64,000 bases of DNA, taken from contig NZ_BMYR01000005.1 in the NCBI RefSeq assembly GCF_014652375.1, forward strand, positions 124,001-188,000, written 5' to 3'. Below are positions 8,398 through 16,146 of this stretch, piece after piece (the first letter of the stretch is position 1; every line of letters starts with the position of its first letter). The stretch comes from Alishewanella tabrizica (GTDB lineage: Bacteria > Pseudomonadota > Gammaproteobacteria > Enterobacterales > Alteromonadaceae). A program made the position numbers and the translations under genes. Below the pieces are notes generated by a model. That model was not told the origin of the DNA and searched no databases. It saw nothing but the letters and a program-made list of their open reading frames with translations.

Positions 8398-9453
8398 ATG
8401 AAAGCGACCAAAACACTCCAAGTTCGTGTGCGTGATAAGCACGCTAAAGCCCTGTCAGCGCAAGCACGGCAGGTGAACTTTGTATGGAATTATGTCAATG
8501 AATTAAGTGCGCGGAATATTCGTGAGCATGGCCGCTTTCTATCCGACTTCGACATTCAGAAATATACTAACGGTTGCGCTAAAGACTTAGGCTTGCATAG
8601 CCAAACCGTTCAGGAAGTCTCTAAAGAGTACGTGACACGCCGAAAGCAATTTAAGAAAGCTAAGCTTCGCTGGCGCAAGTCTGATGGTACTAAACGCTCG
8701 CTAGGCTGGATCCCCATTAAATCTGGCGCTGCCTGCTTCAAAAGCGGTCAAGTCTATTTTAACAGGCAATATTATAAGGTATGGGATAGCTACGGACTTT
8801 CTGGCTATACGTTTAAATCCGCCGCCTTCTCCGAAGATACCAGAGGCCGCTGGTATTTCAATGTTGTCGTTGAAGTTGACACAACGCAATCAACGGGTAC
8901 TGCCAGTGTCGGTATCGACTTAGGCTGTAAGGCTACTGCTACCGACTCTAACGGTGTAAGTGTCCCTAGCCGTGACTACCGCACGTTGGAAGCTAAATTA
9001 GGACTGGCGCAACGCGCCAGCAAGAAACGCCGTGTAAAGGCGATACACGCGAAAATAAAAAACCGCCGCAAAGATAAATTACATAAATACAGCCGTAAGC
9101 TCGTGAATGAAAATGCGGCCATATTCATAGGTGATGTATCAAGCACTAAACTCACTAAAACCAAGATGGCAAAATCGGTTTTAGATGCAGGATGGGGCTT
9201 GCTGAGGACTATGCTGGCATATAAATGCGCTCACGCAGGTATTGTCTATCAGAGCATCAACGAAGCCTATACTACCCAATCCTGTTCGCGCTGTGGCTCA
9301 CGCCACAGCAGTCTGAAAGGTAGACCAGGACTTGGAATAAGAGAATGGACTTGTCATGACTGCGGTACTCATCATGACCGCGACATTAACGCCGCAAAGA
9401 ACATTCTCGCGCTGGGGCATCAGCGTCTCGCAGGAGGAATCCCCGTCCTTTAG
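8398..9453 (+). CDS. tnpB: RNA-guided endonuclease TnpB with a rearranged RuvC site
   Basis: This 351-residue protein has the N-terminal helical TnpB region, a split RuvC domain and a four-cysteine zinc finger (C296, C299, C319, C322). TnpB proteins cut DNA using an omega RNA encoded at the element's right end. RuvC-I is GIDLG with D174; RuvC-III is HDRDINAAKN (D327/D329). At RuvC-II, where TnpB usually has a glutamate, the sequence is IFIGDVSS, with glycine 245. A glutamate, E289, lies 44 residues on in INEAYTTQSC, just before the zinc finger, and may take its place, as described for Fanzor and related TnpBs. No ribosome site is visible before the ATG. The stop codon lies in the loop of the right-end hairpin. 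Confidence 0.9.
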   Translation: MKATKTLQVRVRDKHAKALSAQARQVNFVWNYVNELSARNIREHGRFLSDFDIQKYTNGCAKDLGLHSQTVQEVSKEYVTRRKQFKKAKLRWRKSDGTKRSLGWIPIKSGAACFKSGQVYFNRQYYKVWDSYGLSGYTFKSAAFSEDTRGRWYFNVVVEVDTTQSTGTASVGIDLGCKATATDSNGVSVPSRDYRTLEAKLGLAQRASKKRRVKAIHAKIKNRRKDKLHKYSRKLVNENAAIFIGDVSSTKLTKTKMAKSVLDAGWGLLRTMLAYKCAHAGIVYQSINEAYTTQSCSRCGSRHSSLKGRPGLGIREWTCHDCGTHHDRDINAAKNILALGHQRLAGGIPVL

Positions 9454-9470
9454 GACGGGGAGGATGTCAA
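9360..9470 (+). ncRNA. Probable omega RNA (right-end RNA) of the TnpB element
   Basis: In TnpB elements the guide RNA scaffold is formed by the 3' end of tnpB and the right end. Here a perfect 8-bp hairpin (9441-9460) overlaps the tnpB stop and is followed by AGGATGTCAA. Guide sequence would then begin near 9470 and come from the flanking DNA. The 5' limit is a guess from known omega RNAs. Confidence 0.5.
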
Positions 9471-9634
9471 ATTTAGGGTTTATTAAACCTAAAACTTAAG
9501 TACTAAAAAAAATCGCGTAAAAAACGCAAGGATATAAGCGCAAGAATACGAACCTGAGAATAGAAACGCTAGCCTCGATACAGTGAGCTTTTAAAAAGGC
9601 ATCTATCTGAAAAAAGCATAAACGGAGAATAAAA

Positions 9635-10078
9635 ATGATACGTTGGAAAATGTTAACGTTACTGTTATTAGTGTGCGGTTTAGGATGGTCTGGTCAGGTA
9701 GTTGCAGATGACAAAGCCGAGCTTACCGCAGCGCTCGCCGAGTTTTTAGACGGCGCCACACGAAATGATCCGGTTGTTCACAACAACTATTGGGCCGACG
9801 AATTAATTTACACCAGTTCAGCAGGAAAGCGTTTTGGAAAAGCGGAACTGATGGCAAGTGTGAATGGGCGTGGTGAGTTAGCGCCAGAAGAAATCAGTAT
9901 GCGTTATCACAGTGACGATCTGCAAATCATGCTCTATGGCGATACGGCCGTTGTTGCGTTTACTTTAGTAGGCCAATCTGCAAGCGAGACGTTACGTTTT
10001 CTAAACAGCGGTACTTTTATTAAACGGAAGGGTAAATGGCAAGCGGTTAACTGGCAAGCGACGCGTTTGGCAGAGTAA
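9635..10078 (+). CDS. Secreted SnoaL/DUF4440-like protein
   Basis: The 147-residue product starts with a signal peptide (about residues 1-24, hydrophobic LTLLLLVCGLGW, probable cut after VVA) and continues as a compact alpha-plus-beta domain of the NTF2/SnoaL type. It has the early aspartate/tryptophan pattern (NNYWADELIYTSSAG), an AVVAF strand and a final KWQAVNWQATRL strand, all usual in DUF4440 proteins. Such proteins include ketosteroid-isomerase-like folds, but most have no known reaction. An AACGGAG ribosome site precedes the ATG. It stands alone between the TnpB element and a small gene; a terminator-like hairpin follows. Function unknown. Confidence 0.8.
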   Translation: MIRWKMLTLLLLVCGLGWSGQVVADDKAELTAALAEFLDGATRNDPVVHNNYWADELIYTSSAGKRFGKAELMASVNGRGELAPEEISMRYHSDDLQIMLYGDTAVVAFTLVGQSASETLRFLNSGTFIKRKGKWQAVNWQATRLAE

Positions 10079-10155
10079 TATGAAATTAAACAGCTCAGAT
10101 AACAGATCGCTTAACGAAAATAAAACGTAGCAAATTACATCACAATTATCGTAGT

Positions 10156-10180
10156 AAGCCACTGGGCTTTTCCCAGCTTT
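10156..10180 (+). terminator. Probable terminator after the DUF4440-like gene
   Basis: CTGGG (10162-10166) and CCCAG (10072 offset: 10172-10176) form a stem around CTTTT-type loop bases, extended by AAG/CTT, and are followed by CTTTATT. It lies 80 bases after the upstream stop and 30 bases before the next start. Confidence 0.45.
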
Positions 10181-10208
10181 ATTAATTGTATAATGTTGGA
10201 GTAGCACT

Positions 10209-10508
10209 ATGCCACATCACCGCCTTGCCCATTTAAATCATCAAGATGTTCGTATTGACGAGCTTACGGTGCATTCGTACGAAATGGGATTATATCTCGT
10301 TGAAGCTGATTTTGATGGCCGTAAAGGGTTTATCGTCAACGACAGCAATCAGCCACAGCATTTCCACAGTGTTGAACAAGTGAAGCAATCATTAAGCGAT
10401 TGCACAGTTAGAAACGCGTGGTTAGTTCACCAATCAGCGTATGACGAGATGTGTGGTGGCCCCGAAAAAACAGATAACACCCTGAAATTGCCTATTTGTT
10501 TTAACTAG
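10209..10508 (+). CDS. Small conserved protein, DUF6482-like
   Basis: This 99-residue protein has no signal peptide or membrane segment. It resembles small DUF6482-type proteins of marine gammaproteobacteria in length and in its pattern: an N-terminal HRLAHLNHQDVRIDEL strand region, a central LYLVEADFDGRKGFIV hairpin, and a C-terminal NAWLVHQSAYDEMCG segment that ends a helix. These proteins have no assigned function. A TTGGAG site lies before the ATG. A strong terminator follows, and the next gene is convergent, so it is probably monocistronic. The family call is from memory and is moderate. Confidence 0.65.
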   Translation: MPHHRLAHLNHQDVRIDELTVHSYEMGLYLVEADFDGRKGFIVNDSNQPQHFHSVEQVKQSLSDCTVRNAWLVHQSAYDEMCGGPEKTDNTLKLPICFN

Positions 10509-10565
10509 CCGACGTTATCAGCAACGAGTGTTTAAGGCAGGATAAACAAATTTTGTGAGTTTGAT

Positions 10566-10595
10566 GGCACGTGCTCGAATTGCACGTGCCGTTTT
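10566..10595. terminator. Terminator between convergent genes
   Basis: GGCACGTGC (10566-10574) and GCACGTGCC (10582-10590) form a perfect 9-bp stem with a 7-base loop, followed by GTTTT. It lies between the small DUF6482-like gene and the end of the convergent pyruvyl transferase gene, just before the latter's stop at 10601. Confidence 0.7.
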
Positions 10596-10600
10596 ATAAA

Positions 10601-11764
10601 TTACCAGCCTATGCTGTGATACAACCGTTGCCACATCAGTTTGTTTTGTTGTTTTAAACGTGTAGCTCGCGTTTTTACTTCAGCCGTTAATTCGGTTTGT
10701 TGCTCAAGTAAATTTGCCAACGCGGCCAGTAAGGTGTCTTCCGATAAGTCTTCTACACAATACTCACCCATCCCAAAGTCACTCATCATAGCGTGATACT
10801 TATGGCTCCAACTGGTCGCGATACAAGGGACTCCCTGACTCAGAGCATTTACTGCGCCGTGGAAGCGCGAACTGACCGCCAACTCAGCTTTGCCAATAAA
10901 GGCTTTTACGGCAAGCGGATCTTCAATTTGCACCAGACCACAAGGTGAAAGCGCGGCAATTTCAGCACAGAGCTCGGCATCTTCTTTGCCTTCATGATTC
11001 ACCAGTACGGGTTGGATCCCCAATACCGTCAGGTAATCGGCGGCCGCAGCAAAAGCAGTAACATATTGTTGCCGCATGGCCTCTGCATTCGCATGATTGT
11101 ACTTTGATACGACTTTAGAATTTGGTATCAAAGCAGCAAAAGGCATGTCGAGTGATGGGACTTCCGCGTTAGCCACTGGGCTTAGCCCCACAGTAAAGTC
11201 GGGGGTTAAAATCACATGTTCTGGTAATACGTCTACACAGCTTTGTAAATGGCGCAGCGATACCGGATCTCTGACAAAAATAAGTCGAGCATGGTTAATA
11301 ATATCGCGCATCGCCGCTTGACTGGCTTTAGACGTAAAAGGCCCAAAAGCTTGTGGCATAAAAATAAAGGGTTTACCTGCTTTACCAAAACGAACGACTT
11401 CTTTCGCCGTATTTTGCAAAAAAGTCAGGGGCCATTGATCGCCATAAGCAAAACCGCTGGCTTCCAGAACCAGATCGATATCGCGCTCGGTTACCATCCC
11501 ATAGCGTTTAAAGAGGTTGCGAAGCGATGCTGGCAGTTTGCCCAATAGCCCTGTTGCATCAATCCCTTTGCGACGAAAAGCCAATTTTTGCCAAGCACCA
11601 TGGCGTGCGCGTTCTGGATAGGGCAGGTTTGGTCCGGGTGATAAAACCAGTTCAAAAGGCTGACTTTTGGCTTTGAGACCTTGCAAGCACGCGAGTAACA
11701 TTAAATAAGCGCCTTTGTTGCGAAATTGTACGCCTTTAATTTCTACAAAATAAGGTTTGGTCAT
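10601..11764 (-). CDS. Polysaccharide pyruvyl transferase family protein
   Basis: The 387-residue protein fits the polysaccharide pyruvyl transferase (WcaK/AmsJ/CsaB) family, which adds ketal-linked pyruvate from phosphoenolpyruvate to sugars. Evidence includes the N-terminal IKGVQFRNKGAYLMLLA, the central FIFMPQAFGPF and IFVRDPVSL segments, and the C-terminal VSSRFHGAVNALSQGVPCIA, where SRFHG is the family hallmark. Its ATG overlaps the stop of the flippase gene by one base (TAATG), so the two are translationally coupled. It is last in the minus-strand arm of the glycan locus, suggesting that the finished unit is pyruvylated. The acceptor sugar is unknown. Confidence 0.85.
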   Translation of the reverse strand: MTKPYFVEIKGVQFRNKGAYLMLLACLQGLKAKSQPFELVLSPGPNLPYPERARHGAWQKLAFRRKGIDATGLLGKLPASLRNLFKRYGMVTERDIDLVLEASGFAYGDQWPLTFLQNTAKEVVRFGKAGKPFIFMPQAFGPFTSKASQAAMRDIINHARLIFVRDPVSLRHLQSCVDVLPEHVILTPDFTVGLSPVANAEVPSLDMPFAALIPNSKVVSKYNHANAEAMRQQYVTAFAAAADYLTVLGIQPVLVNHEGKEDAELCAEIAALSPCGLVQIEDPLAVKAFIGKAELAVSSRFHGAVNALSQGVPCIATSWSHKYHAMMSDFGMGEYCVEDLSEDTLLAALANLLEQQTELTAEVKTRATRLKQQNKLMWQRLYHSIGW

Positions 11765-13098
11765 TATAGGTTTCCGTTATGTGTCGTTGCCGATTTTTTT
11801 ACCTTAAGCAATTGCCATAAATGGCTGCGCGTTGTTTTGGCAAAAAACAAGAAGAAAAAGGAAGCATAAGCGTATGAAATTAAGGTTGCCCAAGCCGCAC
11901 CAACAATACCATATTGTGGGATCCACCAGAGATTAAGCAAGACATTAATTAACGCGCCCATACCGTGGCTAAGCAGAGAGAGCGGCTCTTGTTCGGTGAT
12001 CACTAAATGTTGGCCGATTAAATAACGGATAAAAATAAAGCAGCCAGCCCAAATATGGATCCGCAGCACCGTAACGGCATCGTTAAAGGCGTCCCCAAAC
12101 AGTAATAAAACAATCCATTCTGCCGTTAGCGTCATGATCACCGCAATAGCCAAGGCAGCACTAAAAAACAGCAGGGCAAAGCGGCGTAGTTTGAGCAGAT
12201 AACCGTTCCAGCTTTTTTCATAGGCTTTTAACATATCGGGATAATAGCGTACGGCAAGGGTGGCTGGAAACACATACCAAAGCTCAGATAATCGACTGGC
12301 TGCGGCATAAATACCGGCTTGCTCGGTTCCTGCCATGCTACCCAGCATCACAATATCAATTTTTAAATAGATAACAGAAACAATACCCGACAGCCAAAGC
12401 CAAGAAGAGCGCTTAAGTAATTGTTTCGCATGTTGCCAGTTAAAATAACGGGGATGATAGGCAGGCCAAAGCTGTGTTTCGTCTTTGTAAGGTTGATGCT
12501 TGCGACGATACAGTAGATATTGCGCCATACCGACAATAAAAAACTCAATGCCGGTGATCAGCAAAAGACTGGCAATACCGAAGCCTTGGTACAATAGCCA
12601 CAACTTCATTGCAAAGCTCAGTAAGGAAATAATCGATTTAACGTAGGCTGGGCTTCGAAATGTACCTTGATAGTTTAAATAAAACTCAAACAGTAAAAAG
12701 CCAAAAAAGGCTTGTAATATAAATAACAAGGGAATGGCATAACTAAGATGCCCGGTAAACAGTTGCGGGTTTAGCAGATAAAATAAGCCAAGCATCACGC
12801 CGCCGCCAAGCAAGCCTAATCCTAAGCGAATACTGACAGCGGTATAGAGCATTGTCATGGCCTCTTGGCCACTGGGCAATTTGGTCATTTGTTTAACGAC
12901 TAAATTGTTTAAGCCCATGCTGGTTATAGGCACTAAAAACGCGCTCCATGCCATCACAATCGAAAAGATCCCCAGCTCACTGGCCCCGAGCATGCGTGCT
13001 ACAAAGATGGTCAGTACTGCCCCTGAAGCGAGCTTAACGAGTTTATCACCCAGCATGGCCGAGGCGCGGGCCATCAGCAGTTTCTTGATAAAATTCAT
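11764..13098 (-). CDS. Oligosaccharide flippase (Wzx-type, MOP superfamily)
   Basis: This hydrophobic protein of about 444 residues has roughly twelve to fourteen predicted membrane helices and the N-terminal pattern of polysaccharide exporters (GAVLTIFVARMLGASELGIF). Such flippases turn undecaprenyl-linked oligosaccharides from the inner to the outer face of the cytoplasmic membrane. The start at 13098 is chosen because its ATG overlaps the stop of the WecA-like gene (ATGA) and a GGAG site lies 8 bases upstream; a longer frame to 13146 lies inside the neighbour. It is sandwiched between the initiating transferase and the pyruvyl transferase, so it likely carries the same glycan. Confidence 0.88.
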   Translation of the reverse strand: MNFIKKLLMARASAMLGDKLVKLASGAVLTIFVARMLGASELGIFSIVMAWSAFLVPITSMGLNNLVVKQMTKLPSGQEAMTMLYTAVSIRLGLGLLGGGVMLGLFYLLNPQLFTGHLSYAIPLLFILQAFFGFLLFEFYLNYQGTFRSPAYVKSIISLLSFAMKLWLLYQGFGIASLLLITGIEFFIVGMAQYLLYRRKHQPYKDETQLWPAYHPRYFNWQHAKQLLKRSSWLWLSGIVSVIYLKIDIVMLGSMAGTEQAGIYAAASRLSELWYVFPATLAVRYYPDMLKAYEKSWNGYLLKLRRFALLFFSAALAIAVIMTLTAEWIVLLLFGDAFNDAVTVLRIHIWAGCFIFIRYLIGQHLVITEQEPLSLLSHGMGALINVLLNLWWIPQYGIVGAAWATLISYAYASFFFLFFAKTTRSHLWQLLKVKKSATTHNGNL

Positions 13099-14156
13099 TT
13101 TGGACTCCGCAGCATGCGACGTCGTATCTGCGATAAAATGCGCCAAATATTTTGCAGTAAAAAAATGTAACCCGCGAATACCATAACAAACAGCAGTAAC
13201 ATCACCACATCGGGGATCATCAAGTATTCACCAATAACGCCAATACAGGCAAAAATACACGCCAGTGCGGTAATTAATGTCAGCGATTCACGGGGATCTA
13301 GGCCTAAGCGAAGCGAAATATGATGCAAATGTTCGCGGTCTGCTTGAAAAGGGGATTGTCCCTTTAAAATCCTTCGTAGCATGATGGCAACCATATCCAT
13401 TAGGGGGATAGCAATTAACCATAATGCAGTAACTGGGCGAAAACTGGAGGTTTCACTTTGTGTGCCAATGATCAGTAACCAAATCACCGATAAGCCAATT
13501 AACATACTGCCGGCGTCGCCCATAAAAATCTTTTTACCCGGGACCAAATGCAAGTTAAACGCCAGATAAGGCAGTAATGCACAAATCAATGTCATCGGTA
13601 AAAGGGCTTGTTCCGGTTGCCCCCATAGCAGCATAAATCCAGCAATAGCTACAAAACTGACCAAACTGAGCATGCCTGCTAAGCCATCAATACCGTCAGT
13701 CATATTAAACGCATTAATGGCGGCAATCACTGCAATTAGGGTCACCGGGATCCCTAATACCCCTAAAGTGACTTCGCCAAAACCAAACAAATTACCTAAG
13801 CTGGCCAGATGCAGATCTAAGGCATAGACCATACCTAAGCCCACACTTAGCTGTATCGCCAAACGTAATTTCACGCTAAGATCGAGATAATCATCAAAAG
13901 CGCCCAGGATGACAATTGCTCCAGCCAATAACAGATAATAAGTTGGATGAAGGGCATCGGGGGCAAAGAAAGCTAAGGACACCGCCAAGCCACTGAATAC
14001 CGATAATCCGCCTATTAACGGAATGGCGCCTTGATGTTGTTTACGGCCTTTTGGGATATCGACTAATCCCACCCGTTGCGATAACGGATAAAACGCTAAA
14101 ATAGCGAGTAAGCAAAAGCCAAATGCAGAGACAATTAAAAACAGTTGAGATGTCAT
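13095..14156 (-). CDS. wecA: Undecaprenyl-phosphate GlcNAc-1-phosphate transferase (WecA/TagO-like)
   Basis: This integral membrane enzyme of about 353 residues starts glycan synthesis by moving a HexNAc-1-phosphate onto undecaprenyl phosphate. Family motifs are present: GAFDDYLDL (magnesium aspartates), NAFNMTDGIDGLAG, FMGDAGSM and the cytoplasmic ADREHLHH loop. The first in-frame ATG at 14156 is used; a TTG at 14186 would add ten residues without family support. It is the first gene of the minus arm and divergent from the GT4 gene across 176 bases. The sugar is most likely GlcNAc, as in WecA, but substrate cannot be proved from sequence. Confidence 0.88.
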   Translation of the reverse strand: MTSQLFLIVSAFGFCLLAILAFYPLSQRVGLVDIPKGRKQHQGAIPLIGGLSVFSGLAVSLAFFAPDALHPTYYLLLAGAIVILGAFDDYLDLSVKLRLAIQLSVGLGMVYALDLHLASLGNLFGFGEVTLGVLGIPVTLIAVIAAINAFNMTDGIDGLAGMLSLVSFVAIAGFMLLWGQPEQALLPMTLICALLPYLAFNLHLVPGKKIFMGDAGSMLIGLSVIWLLIIGTQSETSSFRPVTALWLIAIPLMDMVAIMLRRILKGQSPFQADREHLHHISLRLGLDPRESLTLITALACIFACIGVIGEYLMIPDVVMLLLFVMVFAGYIFLLQNIWRILSQIRRRMLRSPK

Positions 14157-14332
14157 AACGAATTCATTTTTATCAGTTTTGCCCAAGTGGCGTTTATTCA
14201 GCTAAGCGTCAGCTGAAACTTGCTGTAATGATAATGCTAAGTAACAAAATAAACGACTAGCTAAGGCTAATAGTTTCTAAATATTATCTTTTTAGGCATT
14301 ATATTGCCTTTTTATCGGAGTAGCGCGTTAAC

Positions 14333-15397
14333 GTGGCCAAGGAAAATCCCGCTTTGCTAATAGTGACCAATATGGGGCCTAAACCTTCAGCACCTTTTCA
14401 AGGGCAGTTTGTGGCAAACCAAGTGACTGAATTACAGGGTCAAGGGCAAGCTGCTGATTACCATTATATGCGTTGGCATGGTGACTCTTTGCTGAACAGA
14501 CTTTTAAAGTATCCCGTGTTTTTCTTGGATTTTTTTTGGCGGTTTGTGCTGCGTCGCCAACGTTACGACATTATTCATGTGCATTTTTTTTACCCTACAA
14601 TATGGCTGGCGTTATTATACCGCGCCTTGCGTCATCGGCAGGTTAAAATTGTGGTCACCTGCCATGGCAGTGACATTTACCATTATCAACCGCCGAGTCA
14701 ATTGTACCAATGGTGTGCAAAGCAGGTACAGGCGTGGGTGTTTACCAGTGAAAGCTTACGCCAGCAGTTATTTTTCGCACCCGCTAAGCAGCAGATCCTG
14801 TCAGCCGGCATTCAGGGACAGTTTGCCACCTGCACACCACGCGCCTTCAGTGAAAAAGATGTTGATATTTTGTACGTAGGCACCTTGGACAAAAATAAAG
14901 GGATGGATCGTTTAATCACCATGCTTCCAACGTTAGCACCGTACCGGATTGTCGTGGCGGGAACCGGGCCCTGGTTAGCGACCTTACAAGAAGCCGCTAA
15001 GCAGTACCCTGGTTTAACGTTGGTGGGCGCGCAATCTACTCAAGCTTTGCAAGAATGGTATCAACGCAGTCGATGTTTTATTAATTTATCGCGTAACGAG
15101 TCTTTTGGGTTAGTGATGGCTGAAGCCATGGCGTGTTATACACCTGTTGTAGCAACAGATACCGATGGCGCGCGTGCTCAAGTATTTTCAAACGTTACGG
15201 GCTATCGTGTCGCATCGCAACAGGACGAATCCGTTTTAATTGCGCAGTTTACTCAGGCTATTCAGCAGATATTGGCATTACCTGTTGAGGATTATCAGCT
15301 AATGCAACAGGCTTGCCGTCGGCAGGCTGAACCCGTGTTATTACCCAAGGTGGCCACTACGTTGCGCCAACTTTATCAGGATCTTTTTCATGGTTAA
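14333..15397 (+). CDS. Glycosyltransferase family 4 protein
   Basis: The 354-residue protein has the two Rossmann-like halves of GT-B enzymes. The donor-binding half contains the diagnostic NLSRNESFGLVMAEAMACYTP and then VVATDTDGAR, with the EX7E-type glutamates. The N-terminal half has a VTCHGSDIYHY acceptor loop. It would add a sugar to the lipid-linked intermediate at the inner face of the membrane. The start is a GTG at 14333 with a rather distant GGAG; no better ATG exists before MGPKP. Its stop overlaps the WecG-like gene by eight bases, making the four plus-strand genes that follow a coupled operon. Confidence 0.87.
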   Translation: MAKENPALLIVTNMGPKPSAPFQGQFVANQVTELQGQGQAADYHYMRWHGDSLLNRLLKYPVFFLDFFWRFVLRRQRYDIIHVHFFYPTIWLALLYRALRHRQVKIVVTCHGSDIYHYQPPSQLYQWCAKQVQAWVFTSESLRQQLFFAPAKQQILSAGIQGQFATCTPRAFSEKDVDILYVGTLDKNKGMDRLITMLPTLAPYRIVVAGTGPWLATLQEAAKQYPGLTLVGAQSTQALQEWYQRSRCFINLSRNESFGLVMAEAMACYTPVVATDTDGARAQVFSNVTGYRVASQQDESVLIAQFTQAIQQILALPVEDYQLMQQACRRQAEPVLLPKVATTLRQLYQDLFHG

Positions 15398-16136
15398 TTT
15401 ACCCAATTCTCCTTTAGCAGCGATACCCGAAGTGACCATTGGTCCGGTACAGGTGTCGGCTTTCGATGATATGACACAATTGCTCGCGTTTATTTTAAAA
15501 GAGGATGGCAGCGTATTTGCGGGTTCGGCTATTGCCATCAATCCAGAGAAAATACTCACTGCGATGGAAACCCCGGCCATTCTAGAGGTGATCCGCCAAG
15601 CGGATATTCGTTATGCTGATGGTATAGGCGTGGTCAAGGTGATGCGCAAGCGGCTTGATCGTAAAGTTCAGCGTATCCCAGGCTGTGAATTATGGCAGGC
15701 GTTGATGTTGCGTGCTGCAACGTATCAGGTGCCCGTTTATTTAGTGGGTGCCAAACCCGAGGTGTTAGCGCAAACTCAGGCTAAATTGGTTGCTCAAGGT
15801 ACGCCCGTGGTTGGGGCGACAGATGGCTACTTTAAAGATGAAGCTGCGCTGATCGCAGCCATTAAACACAGTGGCGCTCGGTTCGTCAGTGTTGCCATGG
15901 GCTCACCCAAGCAAGAGTTATTGATTAAACGCATACAAGCGCAGCATCCAGATTGCTTTTACATGGGCGTAGGCGGTACTTATGATGTGTTTACGGGCAA
16001 TGTAAAACGGGCACCTGAACTATGGTGTAAGTTGAATTTAGAATGGGCCTACCGTTTAGTGTTACAGCCCAGTCGAATCGGTCGGCAGTTACGGCTAGTG
16101 AGATACCTGTGGTGGTATCTGACGGGCAAAATTTAA
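15390..16136 (+). CDS. WecG/TagA/CpsF-family glycosyltransferase
   Basis: This 248-residue GT26 enzyme belongs to the family that adds ManNAc(A) or another sugar as the second residue on undecaprenyl-PP-GlcNAc. Signatures are the YADGIGVVKVMRKR segment near residue 73, the VYLVGAKPEVL strand, and the FVSVAMGSPKQELLI segment, all expected for TagA/WecG. The C-terminus (LNLEWAYRLVLQPSRIGRQ) is the basic membrane-binding appendage of the family. It overlaps the GT4 gene by eight bases. Together with the WecA-like enzyme it predicts a HexNAc-HexNAc start similar to enterobacterial common antigen or teichoic acid linkage units. Confidence 0.9.
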   Translation: MVNLPNSPLAAIPEVTIGPVQVSAFDDMTQLLAFILKEDGSVFAGSAIAINPEKILTAMETPAILEVIRQADIRYADGIGVVKVMRKRLDRKVQRIPGCELWQALMLRAATYQVPVYLVGAKPEVLAQTQAKLVAQGTPVVGATDGYFKDEAALIAAIKHSGARFVSVAMGSPKQELLIKRIQAQHPDCFYMGVGGTYDVFTGNVKRAPELWCKLNLEWAYRLVLQPSRIGRQLRLVRYLWWYLTGKI

Positions 16137-16146
16137 GGAGCGTCGC

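Larger units (their letters stand above)
8310..9470 (+). mobile_element. TnpB-only IS200/IS605-type element
   Basis: A tnpB gene is bracketed by two related hairpins. The left one has CCCCGTCC (8310-8317) paired with GGGCGGGG (8323-8330); the right one has CCCCGTCC (9441-9448) paired with GGACGGGG (9453-9460), followed by AGGATGTCAA. No tnpA lies beside it, so the element cannot move without a transposase in trans. The ends are estimated: subterminal hairpins usually lie a few to some tens of bases inside the true ends. Upstream sequence TTATTAC (8286-8292) could include a target motif. It sits between the SDR gene and an unrelated small gene and breaks nothing obvious. Confidence 0.85.

Noticed and set aside
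14310-14332. ops/JUMPstart element before the GT4 gene
   Set aside because: CGGAGTAGCGCG only loosely resembles GGCGGTAG; two or more key positions differ.
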